Source of the DNA: Galaxea fascicularis
Taxonomy: Eukaryota; Cnidaria; Anthozoa; Scleractinia; Euphylliidae
Length of the DNA stretch: 64,000 bases
Direction of reading: 5' to 3'
Assembly (NCBI GenBank): GCA_948470475.1
Contig: OX419336.1
Location: 37,873,512 to 37,937,511, forward strand
Positions 44,392 through 56,678 of this stretch are shown one piece after another. Every line of letters begins with the position of its first letter. Position 1 is the stretch's first letter. The notes under the pieces are model-generated. The model did not search any database and had not been told where the DNA came from. It saw only the letters and a program-made list of their open reading frames with translations. The position numbers and the translations under genes are program-made.

Positions 44392-46861
44392 GGTCAGTAA
44401 CTAACATTAGTTCTGAGGAACTGCATTTGAAGACACTATAGAAATATTCATACTAACTGAATGTAGTTTGGTTTTACTTGTAAATAAAAAAATATTAATT
44501 GCTTGGAAATCAGTTTAATAAGAAAAGTAATGTTGCAGAGACCTGTAAAGGTGTCCAAGGCATATGTGACATATGGAAGACATTTCTGATAATTTACTGT
44601 GAAAAAGCAAATGTTCTTATACCCAGATTGCAGTAGTGTGAAGATTATTTATGTACAAAGTTGCTGGCAAGAAAAGCCATGAATGAAGGAAACAGATTTA
44701 ATTTAAATGACTTACCATTCTTTTAATTTATTGAGTGCTACTCACAGTTGCCATGCAATATTGTTTCGAAATAAAGAAATTAAATTTAAGTAAGCAACCA
44801 ACCTACCCAGCAAGCTTGGTTTACAAGTTGCAGTACTGCCAACAAACTTGAGAAAAAACAGGGATGACAACTTCAACAAGGCCTGTTTCGGGAGAAAAAA
44901 TATTAATAATTCTTCTGGGAATCTGGAGCTTTTGCTGGGAATCAGGAGACTAGGCAATTTTTCCATAGCTCTCAGACATTGCAGAAAATGTGGACAGTGA
45001 CCAAAATTGGTATTTCAATTTGTTGCCCCCCCCTCCTTTCCCATAGAAAAACTCAATGTACCATCTAACATAAATATGACACCAGCTTGATGCAGTATGT
45101 TTGTCACATGAACGTGTCCCATTAATGGGACAGCTACCATGGGCTTAATGGAAGATCACCCAAACCATTAATTACTAGGTCATAGGTTCAACTTTGGTTG
45201 GGACAAGCCAGAATTCTTTTTTTTTTTTTTTTTCGGAGTATGTATGTGACAGTAGGCAGAGCAGTAGGTTATCGTTTACCCAGGGTGAAATCAAATTTTG
45301 GGAAAAGCATGTTTCTTTTTAGTGAAGCAAAAAGTTTTATGACCTGCCCACCGACATAACAACAGCTGAAGATATACTGCCACTGGGCAAAAGGGTATTT
45401 TACATTGTAAAGTTCTTATTGGTTTTCGTAGTAATTTAGGATTCGATTTAATGTAGGTTGATTTTTATTTATTTATTTTTTTCATAACTGTATTTTTACC
45501 TGATGTCATTTATACAGGGTTGCTATTGATAACAGCCTCTGAGCTGACTGGGCTACCCTGGTTAAATGTTGTTTACTTGCTTACTAGTGTGGAATTGATC
45601 ATGTCTTTTGACCCACCTCAGTTAGCCACCAGCTGGGATCCTGCTTTCAGTGTAAACAAAAACTTACATGAAAATGAGATGGGAAATGTCTTCAAGTGAA
45701 GAATGATCCTTGGTAAATAAAGATGTGATTTAATCAACACTGTCACACTCAAACTTGGAAAAAGGAATTCAGCATTCTTCTGACAGGAGTTGTCCCTAGG
45801 ACCTTTGCAATGAATTATTTCTAGTTCGGATCCTCAGATGCTTCTGAACTAGTGTTGTGAAAGTGTTGACCTGTATTCTCTTTTGCGGAAATGCTTTTTC
45901 AGAGTTTGCTTGCAAAAGTGTTAAGTGAATCACATTTCCAGAAATATAATGGTTTTATGTAACTTGCAGAAATTCTCAAATGTTACAATAACAAAAGTAT
46001 GTGAAAACAGTAAAGAGTATTTGCTTGTTGGATGTTTGGAATAAAGGGTTGATGGTTTTAGATTCAAACGTACATTATAGTTTTGTTTATTGTGCGTGAC
46101 ACTAGACTCATATTTCACCCTTAGTCTGCGTGCAAGTGTCATGTAATTGTCCTAGATCAGGTTTCAGATCTTAAATCTTGGATCAATCCTTGTGGATACG
46201 ACTATCAGTTTCTACCGGATAGGAAATATCTTTCGTTTGTGTCGTTTCCTGTCTTATTTTTTTCCTGGTTTTCATGTTTCCTAGAATTTCTTATCTGTTG
46301 GCTTTTAGTCAAACCATCTGAAAACATCTGCTATCATCTACAATTGATACAACCTCAAATATCTGTCAACTTAGATGCATTTTCCTCCCTTTTTTCAATA
46401 AATTGGTTATGAAACTTCTCAATCCTGCCTGGTGCTAACAGATGGTTGTACACCTGGGCTAAGTTGTTCAAAGATAACCCTGCTTTGCATGGAGTTTGAC
46501 TCCAGTTTCATTCTTCAGTGATGCTATTCCCAAATAATTTGCTGGTTATATTCAACATGCTACAGAGATATTTTATGGTAAACAATGACCAACAAAACTG
46601 TTCATTTTAGAGTGACTTTGGCAATTCACTCTGCCCACACGCATTCCAAATTTATGGACAGAAGTGTCGCATACCTGGTACCACAAATCACAAACTCTCA
46701 CAATGAGCTTGGGCTGCCTGTGTTATGAACAAATTTCAGATGCTAAATCTGAAAAGTGCCCCATTCACTCATGCAAAACAGGTTTGGGGTCATTTGTACT
46801 AAAAATATGAATGCCCATTGTTATTTCCTTTTTCTGGCTCTTCTTCCCCTAATAAAGTTAA

Positions 46862-47700
46862 GGTGGCTTACTACAGTTTTTTTTGGCTACAGGTGCCTTG
46901 CACGCACTTGAAGTTCAGTAAGCATTACATGCAAGCTAGAGTTGCTTCAATTGACCAAGGAAACATCTGGGAGCAAAAATAAAAGATTTATTGTTTAAAC
47001 ATTGCATCTGTGGCCAAATGTGTATTATGGGATGTCCAAGGGTGGGGTATAAAATAGACCGATTGGGGGTGTTTTTCTCAAAATCTAGCCGTACAACCTC
47101 ACCTAAAAATTTCAGGATTTGAAATGTGGATACAAAGAAACATTAAGATAGAAGAACACAAAAAATCTGTCAAGTACAATTTTTGCAATTGTCTATTTTA
47201 AAAATTAATAAAATTCTGTCTGACAGATTTTTTTGAAAGAAATTCTACATCTCCATTTTGGTGTGTTTTGACAGATACCAAAATTTGAACTGACATAGGT
47301 TGTAGGCTAGTTTTTGAGAAATTAAGCGAGGAAAATGAGTTTTTCAGGTTTTATGCGACCTGCATTTAAAGAAAAGCATTGCGCATGCATTTGTCAGAGA
47401 AGCCAAACTTCTACGAGCGTGCACGCGTGCTCTCTCTCACACCACAACCTTGTGTTTTGAGTTAAAATAGGGCCTTGTTTACTGCATCGACAACACCTAA
47501 ATCCTGTGGAAGGTAGTGACGTTGTAGTGAATGTGATTTATTTTCAGTATTCAGGATTTTTGTATGACACACATTTCTTTTTTCATTTTTGCTCGTATGG
47601 TTTTCCTTCTTCAGTTCTTGTGGCTTTAGCTTGCGTGTGATGCGTATGCGACAAGCCAGGCATAATTGCGCGTAGCAGAAAAAAAATGTGGTAAGCCACC
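46862..47700. mobile_element. 839-bp TTAA-flanked element with GGTGGCTTAC ends
   Basis: TTAA at 46858-46861 and 47701-47704 flanks inverted ends GGTGGCTTAC and GTAAGCCACC. This fits a piggyBac-type non-autonomous element. It ends only about 155 bp before the ATG of the RING-NHL gene, so it probably overlaps that gene's promoter or 5' UTR. Confidence 0.7.
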
Positions 47701-47854
47701 TTAAATTTCCGGTGAAGATTTCCGAAGAATGTCCAAAACTGTTTTATGTTTGCACCGGCACTTTGCACTCCACTCGGACCTATTTGTTAGTTGTACTCGT
47801 CCAACTCTCCCCGGCCCAAGACGGGTTCTTTAGATCAACGTCATCAGTTCTCCG

Positions 47855-49504
47855 ATGATGGCGTCTGTTTCTGAGCATCGAGAACTTCAGAAAGTTGTAG
47901 GTATTATGGGCGACGAAACCACATGTCCTGTTTGTCTGGATGAATTTCAGGAACCAAAGTGTCTTCCAAGCTGCGCACATAACGTCTGTGAGCGGTGCTT
48001 GGAGAACATGATTCGAAGAAATTCTTTCACGATTTCGTGTCCTCAATGTCGGGAAGAATCGTTTTTACCTTCAGCAGGCGTGTCGTCTTTTCCAACAAAC
48101 CATCTTTTGCTGCGACTTATGGAGAACACGCCTGCAAGGAAAGAGAAAAAGGCTATCAGTAGTGCATTGAATGTTTGCAAAGAGCGAGTAACAGCGGCGG
48201 AGAAAGCGTTGAAAGAAATGGAAGAAAGCAACGAGAAGGCAGCCGACCAAGGAGGAGTTTTGAAACACGAGATTAATAAATTAGCTGACGATCTTATTCA
48301 GGCCATAAACGATCAAAGGAAGTGTCTGCTCTCTCAGGTTGATAATTTTCTGAAGGAACATTTCGATTTTAATTCCTTTCAAAGAGAGAGGGAATGCATG
48401 GGTTCTTTTCTTCAAAAAGCGAGGACTTGCATGCAAAAAGCAAGTGAAGTTCTTCAGAAGGGCGAGGTCGGGAGAATTCTTGAATCTAAAGATATCCTTG
48501 TGGAACAGTTGGAAGAAATCAGTTCTACTACAGATGGAAGGACTCTGGAAGTGAAAAAGTTGTCTAGTCAAGCAGATATGGATTTCAGTCATGCTCAGTG
48601 GCCTGAATTACAAGGAAGATGCGTTGAAATGGTTGGAAAATTATCTCTATCAGCTAATAACTATGTTAACAGTGTGGCAAATGCTACAGGTTTCATTGAC
48701 TACAGCAGGTGTGGAGAAGTGTCACAGACTATTGTAACTGGTAACTTTACTTTTGCTATTGCTGTGTCAAATGCAACAGGGGACATAGCTGTCCTAGATG
48801 AGGAGGATCGGCGTGTTTACGTCTATTCTTCCCTGGGAGACCCATTGATGTCGTTCCGCATACGATATGGTGACCTGTGGGATATAACATTTTCAAAGGA
48901 AGATGAAATAATAGTTCTAAATCGTGAGTGTAATCGCCTGCTACATTATGACCGTGAAGGCACATTCGTCAAGAAGTATGTCAAAGCACCCAACACACAA
49001 GTGAAATTCACCAGAATTTCTACAGATGCTGATGGCCGCTTACTAGTTACCTCAAGTCCCAGAGATTGCTGTGACGAGCCAGAAGAACTGGTTGAGCCAT
49101 GTATTCTTGTATACAGCCCAGACAGAAAGTTTATGTTTAGCTTTGGCGAAGACAAACTTGCTTGTCCCCAGGATGTTGCTTATTTCCAGGGAAAGTTCTT
49201 TGTGACTGATGGGGACTTGGAATGTGTTAAGGTCTTCAACAGCAGTGGAAAGTTCCTTTTTGATTTTGGCAGTGTAGATCTCCTAGATCCAGTTGGTATT
49301 GCAGTTGATGCAGTCAACAGTGCAATACTAGTATGCGACTGCAGCAGTAATGCAATTTTGGCTTTTAAACCAGATGGGGAGATCATATCTAAAATTGAAA
49401 CCACTGAAGAGCCTTTGCATGTTGCTTTGTCTTCTGATGCAAGAAGTTTAATTGTGTGCTTTTATAATGCTTCCTTCTTTCAAATTCTTTCCAACAAAGA
49501 TTGA
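47855..49504 (+). CDS. RING / coiled-coil / NHL protein (TRIM-like E3 ubiquitin ligase), intronless
   Basis: Likely an E3 ubiquitin ligase of the TRIM-NHL type. The 549-residue frame has a complete C3HC4 RING with C24, C27, C40, H42, C45, C48, C62 and C65 (CPVCLDEF ... CAHNVCERC ... CPQC). A long helical/coiled-coil region spans roughly 95-255. From about 290 to the end, repeated beta-propeller-like units of NHL type appear (for example GDIAVLDEEDRRVYVY, DADGRLLVTSS, GKFFVTDGDLECVKVF and DPVGIAVDAVNSAILVCD). No B-box zinc motif lies between the RING and the coiled coil, unlike classical TRIM2/3/71. There is no intron. The first of two adjacent methionines is used. AATAAA at 49579-49584 is the likely poly(A) signal. 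The exact orthologue is not determinable by eye; cnidarians have many such genes. Confidence 0.93.
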   Translation: MMASVSEHRELQKVVGIMGDETTCPVCLDEFQEPKCLPSCAHNVCERCLENMIRRNSFTISCPQCREESFLPSAGVSSFPTNHLLLRLMENTPARKEKKAISSALNVCKERVTAAEKALKEMEESNEKAADQGGVLKHEINKLADDLIQAINDQRKCLLSQVDNFLKEHFDFNSFQRERECMGSFLQKARTCMQKASEVLQKGEVGRILESKDILVEQLEEISSTTDGRTLEVKKLSSQADMDFSHAQWPELQGRCVEMVGKLSLSANNYVNSVANATGFIDYSRCGEVSQTIVTGNFTFAIAVSNATGDIAVLDEEDRRVYVYSSLGDPLMSFRIRYGDLWDITFSKEDEIIVLNRECNRLLHYDREGTFVKKYVKAPNTQVKFTRISTDADGRLLVTSSPRDCCDEPEELVEPCILVYSPDRKFMFSFGEDKLACPQDVAYFQGKFFVTDGDLECVKVFNSSGKFLFDFGSVDLLDPVGIAVDAVNSAILVCDCSSNAILAFKPDGEIISKIETTEEPLHVALSSDARSLIVCFYNASFFQILSNKD

Positions 49505-52130
49505 CAACATCAAACACCTGTAGAATCACAATTATTCCAAAATATTTATCTAGAAACATATTTAAGAGTTAGTTATCTAATAAAGCAAGGTAATAACTGT
49601 TATTAAGGAGAAAGTTTGTTTATGTTCTTTCAAAGTATCACGTATTTTAAAGGAAACGTTAAGTTCACTTTTACTCAATTATAATGTAGAAGTACAGGGA
49701 CCAGTGTCTTTGTGGTACAAAAAGTTAATGTTAAAAACATTAAAGGGGCACTGTCATGGGATTTTGCTGTTTTTTGACCCACACTTTATAGAAATGCTTC
49801 TTAATGACCTTGACTCGTGCCAAAACATTCCTGAGAAAAATTATGTAGGACAATGGTATAAATTGATTTTTTGGAGGAAAATTAATCCATAGTACATTTT
49901 TGGCCATGGCTTCAAGATGATGAGCAAGAATTTTGAAAAATTTAGCCTGAAGTTTTCAAAATGCAATCCCTTTCCATCCTTGCCATCCATTACAGAAAAA
50001 GACAGTATTTAGTCTTTGTGCAGTAACACAGTCCTGAGTAAATAAACTGCTGCATTATATTTGGGTTTTCCTTGCTTTAAAAACATTTTTTTAGCATCTT
50101 ACAGCTGACCGAAATAGCTTGACAGTGTTCATTTAAACCTAGGAAGAATAGACCTTAATCAAGTACACAGTAAACATATCTTTGAAGATATCCAGTAGCT
50201 TGTAGAATTGTTTGCTAACATTGCAAGAAAAGTTTATGGTGTTCCAGCATTTGTGATGCTGATAGTTTATCTTCCAGCATCGCCAATGTTATTGGAACAG
50301 CATGAAACATGTCAGAATCCGGACTTTGGTTTAATTTGCTTGTTTGAAATGTAGAAATGTAGGCATGGTGTACTTTTATATACCATTTCTGTGTACAATT
50401 AACTTTATCATATTTTTTGTTGATGGCATTGCATATATACAGTATTGGGTTGCTGTGTAAACTGGCAAAGAATGAAAACCCGATTGACAGTGTTTAGGGA
50501 AGTTAGCTTGCAAATAGCTGTTGTTATGTGGTGAAAGATTATAGTATTTTGTACAGTTACAGCGCTCCAAGCTGCGATGATTTTGGTCGCCATGGCGAGT
50601 GGAAAAAATATTTGGCGACTAAAATTCTGACATTTTACAATTGAAGGTCACCAAAAGGTGACTTTTTGAAAAAGTGAGCTTGGCGCGCTGAGTTAAGTAG
50701 TAAATAGAGTTGTAAAGAATTCTACTACTGTGGCCAAGTTGTGAATTTTGGACTTAGTAATGCTCTTGAGATTTCATCTCCTCTGGTCTTATTATTTCCC
50801 ATTACCCATTTCTCCATAAAAATCATTTTTAGACAGTTAAGGTTTGTTGTGGACTGCTTCAGTTGCCAGTTTTCAGATGTGACTTTCAAGTTCTTTTCAA
50901 AATCTATCTCTTGGTTTATTTTTAGTTTTTTTCTCTAATTGAACTAGTTTATTTTATTTCCATCCAATATCACAATATGATTTCATATTTCCAGTACACT
51001 TGACTGCTACGTGGATCCTGGAAACTGCACAGAAAAACTGAATCTTATAAATTTGCAAATTGAGATTTGTATTGAAAATGAACAAAAATAATTATATTTA
51101 TTTAATGTTGAAATTTAACTTTGTAGGCTTCAGTGCAGGCATTTTTTTGTGAGCAACATTTAAAAGCTATCTTGGATTTTCAAACTATGGAGACTTGGTT
51201 ACAGTAGTTTGTTTCTCTCCTTATTGATGACCCAGGATTTTTGTTGGAAAGATTAGATTAAGAGCTTGCTTGCACAAAGTACACCTGTTTTGCAAGCTAT
51301 GAACTTAGTTGCAAGCCATCCCGGGTTGCTTTCTGAGAATTCATCCATTTTCCTCAACCATCATGCAGGTGTAGCATGCTGGGCAGTTGAGGGAGGTGTA
51401 GCATGCTGGGCAGTTGAGGGAGATGGGAGCAACTGCTTACTGTAGTTTTAAGTAGAACATTAAATCTGCAAAGGGTTTATTACTGTGAAAATCTGAAAAC
51501 TGAAAAAATTGGAAATATTCATGGAATGTTGATCAGTTGTTAGTGACCAATCACATTAACATTCAGGACACGAACCATAACCATTACTGTTTGACGTTCA
51601 GTTTTCGCACCTGTGATTGGGTTTTTTCTTGAAACACAACATTCATTTAAATATTTCTAGTGTTCATGGTTTTCGGATTTTCAAAGTAAAAGTATCAAAA
51701 TAATATTTCAATATTGAAATGAATAAAGCGTTATCCATGAAGAACTATTTACAGATTGGTAGAGAAGCTATATATCGTTGACATACAAATTTTAGCCATT
51801 GTAGAGAAAAAGTGCGACCTGCATGCTCATTTATTATATGCCAGTGATATTAGGAGCAACCTGATTGGCTGCTGAGTGGGCCAGATTGCCTTGCAACGCC
51901 TGCAGGCATTACAAAACTTTTTCCTTGCACAAGTGCAGCGACAAAACTCGTTGCAAACTTTCTCTCAATAATTATTGCTTTAGATTGTATACTGTCAAAA
52001 GCTGTGTAATGAATTTGTGAAAACATTGTGATGTTTTTACCTTGTATGTTCTGCTGTCAGTAGTGGCTCTTCAGTGGTTGTAATAAAAAATAGTAATGCA
52101 TCTGCAGTTTGTGGTTGGATTAGTTTTGAG
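49505..52130. other. Spacer after the RING-NHL gene
   Basis: It holds the 3' UTR (poly(A) signal at 49579-49584) and AT-rich DNA in which I recognise no exon. A 27-bp unit beginning GGTGTAGCATGCTGGGCAGT is repeated twice in tandem at 51368-51421. Open frames here are under 70 codons and look random. Confidence 0.6.
51368..51421. repeat. 27-bp perfect tandem duplication
   Basis: Two adjacent copies of a 27-base unit (GTAGCATGCTGGGCAGTTGA within it) sit head to tail with no visible difference. Confidence 0.85.
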
Positions 52131-52848
52131 GTTACATACATACATACTTTATTTGATAAGTAGGTTGTGTTAAAGGCAGCCAAAGGGCTGATGTGGACCT
52201 ACTATGCTAAACATTAAGAATTACATGTATGAAAATTGCGATAATAACTTAGAACTAATGTATACAAATAAATACAAATAATACGGTATTCACTAAGACT
52301 AACATACAAATCTAAAAGTAAATGAAATGATCCTTTTTGTTAGCGACTACTGTTGCCTCTTTATCAAATGAAAAATTGTCAGTAATCTTAACATGTTTAC
52401 GTAAAATTTGTTTAAAAGAATAAAAACTTTCAGGTACTTTAACTAATCTACTTACAAAATTCCAAATAACAGGACCTCTATATCGTAGGGAGTTCCTGCC
52501 AGTCTCTGATCTAAATCTAATGATATTAAATTGGTTAGGAACACGAGAAGATCTAGAAGAAACTCTTTTAGAAAACAGTTCACATATCGATTGGGTCGTT
52601 GTTCCATAATATACTTCGTGCAAGGGAAACAGTACAGATTTTTTATAGAAGTAAGAGATGGGCAGCCAGTCAGATTTCATGAGACATGTGTCATCTGCCA
52701 TCGTTGAATCGAGGTTATTCACAAAACGAGCTGCTCTTGCATGAATATGGTTTAGAGAGTTCAGCGCTGAAGGAGAACAATTTCCCCATACTGAAATTGA
52801 GATTGACTTAGCGTTGGTAACTTTTATCCCCACTAACAAGATATGCAA
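52131..52848 (-). pseudogene. 5'-truncated non-LTR retrotransposon (LINE) fragment: reverse-transcriptase C-terminus
   Basis: The minus-strand frame encodes the C-terminal end of a LINE ORF2, with landmarks VWGNCSPSALNSL, ARAARFVNNL, DWLPISYFYKKSVLF, FNIIRFRSETGRNSLRYRGP and VIWNFVSRLVKVPESF. No catalytic reverse-transcriptase motif is present, as the copy starts too late. Its 3' end is marked by AATAAAGTATGTATGTATG near 52150-52131 on the minus strand, a short tandem tail typical of L2/CR1-like elements. The element-derived part probably begins near 52800; residues before that look like flanking DNA. It is a dead insertion. Confidence 0.85.
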
Positions 52849-54299
52849 CTCCCAGCTTTCCTGTTATATTGACACTTGCTACAAGTTTACTGTCCTGGGG
52901 CTGAATTCACAAAGCTCTCCCAAGTTAAGATGTATCCCAAGAATTGTTTTCTAACAATAGGCCGGCATTTTAAAGCAATAAATTATTGTGAGAAAACAGT
53001 ACCTGGGATACATTTTAACTTACAAGTGCTTCGGGAATCTGGCGCCTGGTCTACCACGAGCGCGTAGTGCTCAGCCACTTTTTACCTGGGTCTCTCTTAT
53101 GAACACCTTTACCAACCGCTGTTTATGAGGGGCCATACTTGCAATCTGGTTTCCAAATTGTCCCTTCTGTATTTACTTTCATACTCAATAAATTGAATTA
53201 ATTAAACATTGCTTGACGTGTTTTATTCATAATAGTTAAGAGGTATCCTGTGCTTAAGCCTGTAGATGCATCATAAAATCCTCTATCTGAAAATCCCTAA
53301 TAGATTCAAGGGAGGGGAGGTAGGGTGCCACTGCAGATTTTGTGTTGGGGTGAGGGGAGGGGGGAGGTGGTGAAGCTGAGATTCGGTAGTCTAATCACGC
53401 TATCTGTTTTTCTCAGCTGTCTACTTTGAACCAGAGGCGAAAAATACCTACCCTGGAACCAAAACTGTTTTGCCTAAAATTTGCGTGCTGCTGGATTAAC
53501 GGCAAATTTACTTGCGTCCGAAAGATCCTATATTCCCTCTTAACTATTGTATTTTAATATTCGTTAACTTAATATGCCTATATTTAAGCTGCACTCGAGG
53601 GCAGCAGGAAACACTGCCAAATGAAAATAAAGTCCTTTGTTATTGTTAACTCTAGTAAAGAACGCACCCGGTTGGTCTTAAAACAGCAGGTAACGGGTCT
53701 CTAATAAAAGTGCCCCTAAAAGAGAGGTATAATGTTTTAACAGAGAAATTAATGTCATGGGCCTTACACGTAATAGCTAGGGGCTTATACTATTTCTTTG
53801 AAGGCCCCTCGAAAAAGAGAACTGACTGATTAGGACAAAATCTATAAGCAATTTTTCTACCGGGAAAGCAAACAACTTCCAACGAATCTTCTAATATAAA
53901 GGAGCCGAGCAAGCAAATCGACTAATAGGCGGAGCCTAGTTATGAACACTTTAAACGACATTTAGTACATAACGCGTGAATATAAATGTTTTTAAACAAG
54001 TGTACGATTTCCTAGTTACAGAAGGGCAGGTATAGTTCAGCAATCAGAAGATTTTTCTCGACCACCGCCAACGCTCGTGGTTGGTGCAATGACGGCATTC
54101 AATACACTCCAAATGCTTTGTCCTGAGTATGATGCGGTCACCTTGGAATCGCAAGCATTCCGCTGTTTCCAATTGTCCACTGTTTGTGGCTGTAGGCTTC
54201 AAAACATGGCGGCATATGAACCAAGACACAGTTTCCGATCGGTATTCCGTCTACTGTCACTTAGGAAAATCTGCCGCGATACTTACCGACGGTGTGTCT

Positions 54300-54380
54300 A
54301 TGCCGGGCCTCGAACACGTCAATTAGTTAGACCGCGATTTGAAGCTCGACCATGACAAGTACCACACTGAGCTAGGATCT
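54300..54380 (-). repeat. tRNA-like SINE head (minus strand)
   Basis: Read on the minus strand, GGGAGATCCTAGCTCAGTGT is a tRNA A-box-type start, followed by a degraded B-box region (GGTCGAGCTTCAAATCG). It is not a functional tRNA. Confidence 0.45.
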
Positions 54381-55009
54381 CCCAACGAGAGCACTTCAAA
54401 GCAAATATTGCAAATGCTGTTCCGTTGTGCAGTTTTTGACTTTTTTGTCTTTTTAAACCCACTTTTTTTGTATGTTGACAAGGTTTGATTTGTTGGGCTT
54501 CTAAGGATTGGGGCTCCTTGAGTCGATCGATTGGGTGATAAAACGTTCCTGTTGGGACCCACAATGAATGGTACATACTTTCTAATTCAGTTCTCGACAA
54601 AGTTCAGCCCCGGAGTCTTCATAACTCAAGCTGTACGAACGTAGCCTGCAAGTAAGCTCTCCCCCACCCCCCAAGAGAGTTTGCTTGCAAGCTATTACGA
54701 ACGCCGGACAAACGTACAAAATTATTAAATTTTGATGTTGTGCTTTTTGTAAATTTAATTTATAATGAGTCAAATGAAAACTTGTAAGTCATAAATTTCA
54801 TTAATGTGGTGCTCTTTCTTGTGCTTTTTAATGTGGCTCACATTTATTTATTTTTTTTTTTACCAAACCTCGTCTAATTTTGGCTTGGGTCGTCAGCTGG
54901 AATTGAAAGTCGAGAGGAAGGTTAAAATGTTGTTCATGTGTCCTTATGCAAACGATAAGGTGTCCTATAGAGAGTTACAACATGATGTAACTTGCGATAT
55001 CAGGAACAG

Positions 55010-55113
55010 ACGACCCTGGGAGTAGAAACCCTTCGATCTTCCTAGATAAGTCGGGATAAGTCCCTTCCTCTTCCCACCTTATCTAGGAAGACTGAAGGGC
55101 CACTGCTCGCAGG
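55010..55113. mobile_element. Short hairpin element with GACCCTGGGAGTAG / CTCGCAGGGTC ends
   Basis: Outer arms around CGACCCT and AGGGTC and inner arms CTTCCTAGATAAG and CTTATCTAGGAAG make a compact foldback of about 100 bp. Confidence 0.6.
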
Positions 55114-56678
55114 GTCCCACATAAGGTACACCACATGTACGTAGGTTGTCACATTGTGAGATTATCGGATTTTATGCATATAACTTTCTTCAGACGTAGC
55201 TGTCACCTATCAAAGCTGGAGGACAAACGTCACCAGATCGTAGCCGAGACGTAGACATGTTCCGGTCCATTGTTACTGCCAATATCAAATTCATTCAGTA
55301 GCCAAACAATACTTGTGACCGATCTATGATAAAATCTTGCTTGATCGTCTTGACAGTGACTCCCGTACTTGAAGCCTAAGAACCCTTTTCTAACAAGCTG
55401 GCTTCGGCTATACACTCTCCGTTTTTTAGAGCAAAATATGCAAAAATGTCTTTTTCTATTCGATTTTGAACTTGACCCCTCTTGGAAATAAGCAATTTTA
55501 ATTTAAGTCTACGAGTATAATTAAGCCACGAGGGAGAGGAAAACGTAAAAAGTAGAGAAAAGGGTAGCTTGAATTCTATATTCCATCGGGTTATACAAAA
55601 CAAGCTTCATGAACTTTCACAAGCAGGAAAGTTTCAAAGTAAATCCGTTCTTTGAACTGTACGCAAATCGCACTGTTTTAGTATTTAAGACTTCCGACGG
55701 GCTCTTTATTCGTTCAATCATCCTTCCCATAATTATTTTCTGACAATAGCTGAGTACTTTTTCGAGTACATTCCACAAAATTAAATCATCGTTTAAGGTA
55801 AAAGAACTTCCTACCATGTAGGTAAATATAATTTTCATAGACAAGAATAGTGGTCGATGTCTTTTCAGTTTCGTCTCTGAGGCCTATGAATCGACAGACG
55901 TGATATTTTGTGTATTTCGATGAGGGGCTTGAACTTGTTTTCGACGTGACCATTGGACGCGTGATGAATAATGGCTCACCACAGGTTTGAAAGTTTTTCA
56001 AGAGTCATACACCCACCTCGCACAGTTTATTGTTCTGTGAATATCAGACCGGACGGGGCAGTTATGTTGATTTACATATGTGTAATTGTGTTCAATTCCA
56101 CAAGTGATATGTCAGCAAACAATTTAGCCGTAAAGAAAAGTTTCTTAGTTGTACTTCTTCCCGACCAGATTTTTTGTAACTGACGAATCCTTCTTTTCTT
56201 CTGTTGATCGGAGAAACTTGTAAGCCATAAGAATACCAATTATAGATAATTATTCACGAAAGAATAGGCTGTTTAAGTTTAATGATTTCACGCGAGGTTA
56301 ACCGCTTTCAATTTCAGACAGACAACTTAGCTGAAAGCAGAATATCAACGTATTGATCACCATTATATTTCTTTCTTCCCTTTCAATAAATTAAAACTTG
56401 CGGTAGGGAAATGTACATGCGACAAAGGAAATCTATACCAAATCGATTTTGATTTTATAAACCATACTTAACTCCTCAGCTTATCTTGAATGCAGTGCTT
56501 TTAAAGCTGAACTGTTTCTTACAAAAACACGATAATATCGCATGAGTGTTCGCGGCGGTCTCACATACCACAGATATCATCGATCTATAAATCAAAATAA
56601 ACTTAAAGTTTTCTAAGAGTTTCTCACATTTTGGTCTTTTCGAGGCGGTCTGCTGTGGGATCACAAATTATATAAGTT

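Larger units (their letters stand above)
43963..47854. other. Spacer between BCL2L13 and the RING-NHL gene
   Basis: It contains the BCL2L13 3' UTR (AATAAA at 44483-44488), a MITE at 44206-44391, a SINE-like piece near 45125-45230 ending in a T run, and a TTAA element at 46862-47700. No additional exon is recognised. Confidence 0.6.
52849..56678. other. Intergenic DNA between the LINE fragment and the WH1-like gene
   Basis: No gene is recognised. It contains a short foldback near 52890-53045, a tRNA-like SINE head on the minus strand (54300-54380), a tiny inverted repeat (54640-54699) and a hairpin element (55010-55113). The remaining open frames have no familiar motif. Confidence 0.55.
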
